Shown: piece after piece, positions 62,608 through 64,000 of the stretch
Layout of the letters: the number at the start of each line of letters is the position of its first letter
Position numbering within the stretch: position 1 is the stretch's first letter
Source: CALAGB01 sp963713965
GTDB lineage: Bacteria; Chloroflexota; Chloroflexia; Thermomicrobiales; Thermomicrobiaceae
Direction of reading: 5' to 3'
Assembly: GCA_963713965.1 (NCBI GenBank)
Contig: OY970217.1
Span: forward strand, 1,488,001 to 1,552,000
Length of the DNA stretch: 64,000 bases
Position numbers and translations under genes: made by a program
The notes under the pieces: model-generated
Told to the model about the DNA's origin: nothing
Database searches by the model: none
The model's input: the letters and a program-made list of their open reading frames with translations, nothing else

Positions 62608-63807
62608 TCAGGCCACCAACATCGCCTGGCGGGTACGGGCAATGGCATTCGCAAAGCCCGGCAGCGACCTTTCGATCATCTCATCCGTGGCGGTAAGTGA
62701 GATCCGAAAGTAACCCGGAATCTCCGCTATCGTTCCGGGAAGGACCAGTATGTTCTCCTGGGCCAGCAGTCGAGCGAACTCGACATCGTCTTCCAGTGGC
62801 GACTTCACCAACAGGTAGAACGTTCCTTCGGGCACGTGAACCGAGTACCCCATCTCGCGCAACGCTCGAACCAGCCAGTCTCGCTTATGTTGCAAGTGCG
62901 ACACGTCGACCGAAAGCTCCCCGAGCTTGCCGAGCGCATACTGCATGATCGAGTTCGGGAATGCATAGCCGTTCCCAAGCTGAGCCAGAAAGATGTTCCT
63001 GCGAATCTCGTCGCGGTGCGGCATCGTCGGGGGCAATGCCAGGAAGCCGATGCGTTGCCCAGGAGCCAATAGCGCCTTGCCATAGCTGTACGAGAGCAAG
63101 GTGTTGGGGTAAAGGGCCGTCGGGCTGACAAACTGCTTGTTGTCGAAGACGATCCGGCTGTACGGCTCGTCGGAGAGAATGTAGATGGTACGGCCATTTC
63201 GCGCCGAGGCTGTTTCAAGGATATCCGCCAGCCGCAGCAACGGTGCGGATGAATAGATTTTGCCCGTCGGGTTGCATGGCGTGTTCACGATGATCATCCG
63301 AGTTAAGGGACTGATCGCCGCCTCAATCGCGTCCAGATCAAGCTCGAGGCTCTCCAGATCCTGTTGAACTTTCACTGGAACCAAGCCCGCTTCCACCGAC
63401 AGCAACTCGTAGAAGAACCACGGCGGGGTGTTGATGATTACCTCGTCACTGGGGTCAGTCACCGCCTTGAGTGCAACAGCCAGAGCGCTGAAGGCGCCCG
63501 TTGTTAGCGCGATATCCGCTGGCTGGAAGCGAATCTCCCGCCACTCCCACAGCATGTTCGCCACAGACTCACGAGCTGCTGGATCGTTCATCGTGTAGGC
63601 GAACCAATTCGCGTGCTCTGGCTCCAGTTGTCGGTGCAGCTCGTCGACAAGCTCAGGCAGCGGGAGCTCGTGCGGATTTCCGAATGTGAAATCAAGCATC
63701 CCCGGCCGGTCTCTCATCGGAATGTAGAGCGATTGCTCGAATTGAGAGAGATGCTGCGACGTTTGGGCCAGGACATTCATGCGGTTAGAGATAGCCTGAC
63801 TACTCAA
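62608..63807 (-). CDS. Class I/II PLP-dependent aminotransferase
   Basis: A 399-residue fold-type I aminotransferase. DEVIINTPPWFFYELL, VNTPCNPTGKIYS, ILSDEPYSRIVFD and SYSYGKALLAPGQRIGFLA (PLP Lys) are the family blocks; Arg for the substrate carboxylate is in YFRISLTAT. It most resembles aspartate/aromatic-type aminotransferases. A TTG start at 63807 has AAGGAG five bases upstream; a longer ATG at 63825 has none. It lies upstream of another minus-strand gene cut by the window edge. Confidence 0.83.
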   Translation of the reverse strand: MSSQAISNRMNVLAQTSQHLSQFEQSLYIPMRDRPGMLDFTFGNPHELPLPELVDELHRQLEPEHANWFAYTMNDPAARESVANMLWEWREIRFQPADIALTTGAFSALAVALKAVTDPSDEVIINTPPWFFYELLSVEAGLVPVKVQQDLESLELDLDAIEAAISPLTRMIIVNTPCNPTGKIYSSAPLLRLADILETASARNGRTIYILSDEPYSRIVFDNKQFVSPTALYPNTLLSYSYGKALLAPGQRIGFLALPPTMPHRDEIRRNIFLAQLGNGYAFPNSIMQYALGKLGELSVDVSHLQHKRDWLVRALREMGYSVHVPEGTFYLLVKSPLEDDVEFARLLAQENILVLPGTIAEIPGYFRISLTATDEMIERSLPGFANAIARTRQAMLVA

Positions 63808-63933
63808 TTTGACTCCTTCGTTCATCGGACTTCTGGGGCTGGTTACGCTCCCCGAGGATTTCTAGGGCAGGTGCGCCGGTAGGACGATCACATTCCACCG
63901 GCGCATTTCGTGCGCGTCGGCGAGCCAGCCGAT

Positions 63934-64000
63934 TCACTTCACGGCAAAGACGTCGTAGTTGACCGCTCCGGCGAGGAGCTCTCCACGTCCGACTGCGACC
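63934..64000 (-). CDS. C-terminal end of a gene cut by the window edge
   Basis: Only the last 22 codons are seen (VAVGRGELLAGAVNYDVFAV then Lys and TGA). The frame is open to the window end. A 9-bp inverted repeat (TGCGCCGGT/ACCGGCGCA, 63872-63905) follows the stop and could be its terminator. The family cannot be recognised from so short a piece. Confidence 0.45.
   Translation of the reverse strand, partial: VAVGRGELLAGAVNYDVFAVK

Overview
The window looks like a chromosomal segment of a GC-rich, probably monoderm bacterium. The C5 haem genes, F420-type flavin enzymes, many DSD/VOC/LLM catabolic proteins and a CsoR/CopA copper pair would suit a Chloroflexota (Thermomicrobia-like) organism. 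That assignment comes from gene content and style only; no marker gene was searched. No tRNA, rRNA, CRISPR array or intact transposase is visible.

Layout. 1-3.5 kb: rlmN tail, larC (nickel-pincer cofactor), a lipoprotein amidase and an alpha/beta hydrolase; larC and the hydrolase both appear to start at non-standard AUC/AUA codons. 3.5-14.6 kb: TPR protein, SDR, FAD monooxygenase, MFS permease, alcohol dehydrogenase, phytoene-desaturase-like enzyme, PAS protein, a 44-residue membrane protein and murJ. 14.6-19.2 kb: copA and csoR, each with a perfect CsoR palindrome over its promoter, then a thioredoxin-NHL protein with an in-frame UGA exactly at the first active-site cysteine (probable selenoprotein). 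19.4-24.7 kb: aminotransferase, Nramp remnant, TadG-like protein, ferredoxin, and rplU-rpmA-rpmE. 24.8-31.1 kb: haem operon hemC-(degenerate SUMT)hemD-hemB-hemL-hemA, divergent from rplU with both promoters visible. 31.2-42 kb: catabolic and detoxification enzymes plus a short MITE-like inverted-repeat element.

42-56.2 kb is the accessory region of most interest. A SLOG-fold nucleotide-sensor gene is divergent from a gene that fuses a ribokinase/PfkB-like domain (catalytic Asp replaced) to an AAA ATPase. Downstream lie three paralogous TIR-STAND ATPase-TPR genes, all broken by frameshifts. The set resembles nucleotide-centred conflict (anti-phage) systems, here apparently decaying. 56.2-64 kb: GH4 glycosidase, F420/flavin-type proteins, D-threonine-aldolase-like enzyme, acetyltransferase, a tryptophan-repeat protein and an aminotransferase.

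Functional links: the haem operon makes tetrapyrroles from glutamyl-tRNA; CsoR controls its own gene and copA in response to copper; the SLOG/PfkB-AAA/TIR genes may together form a defence island.
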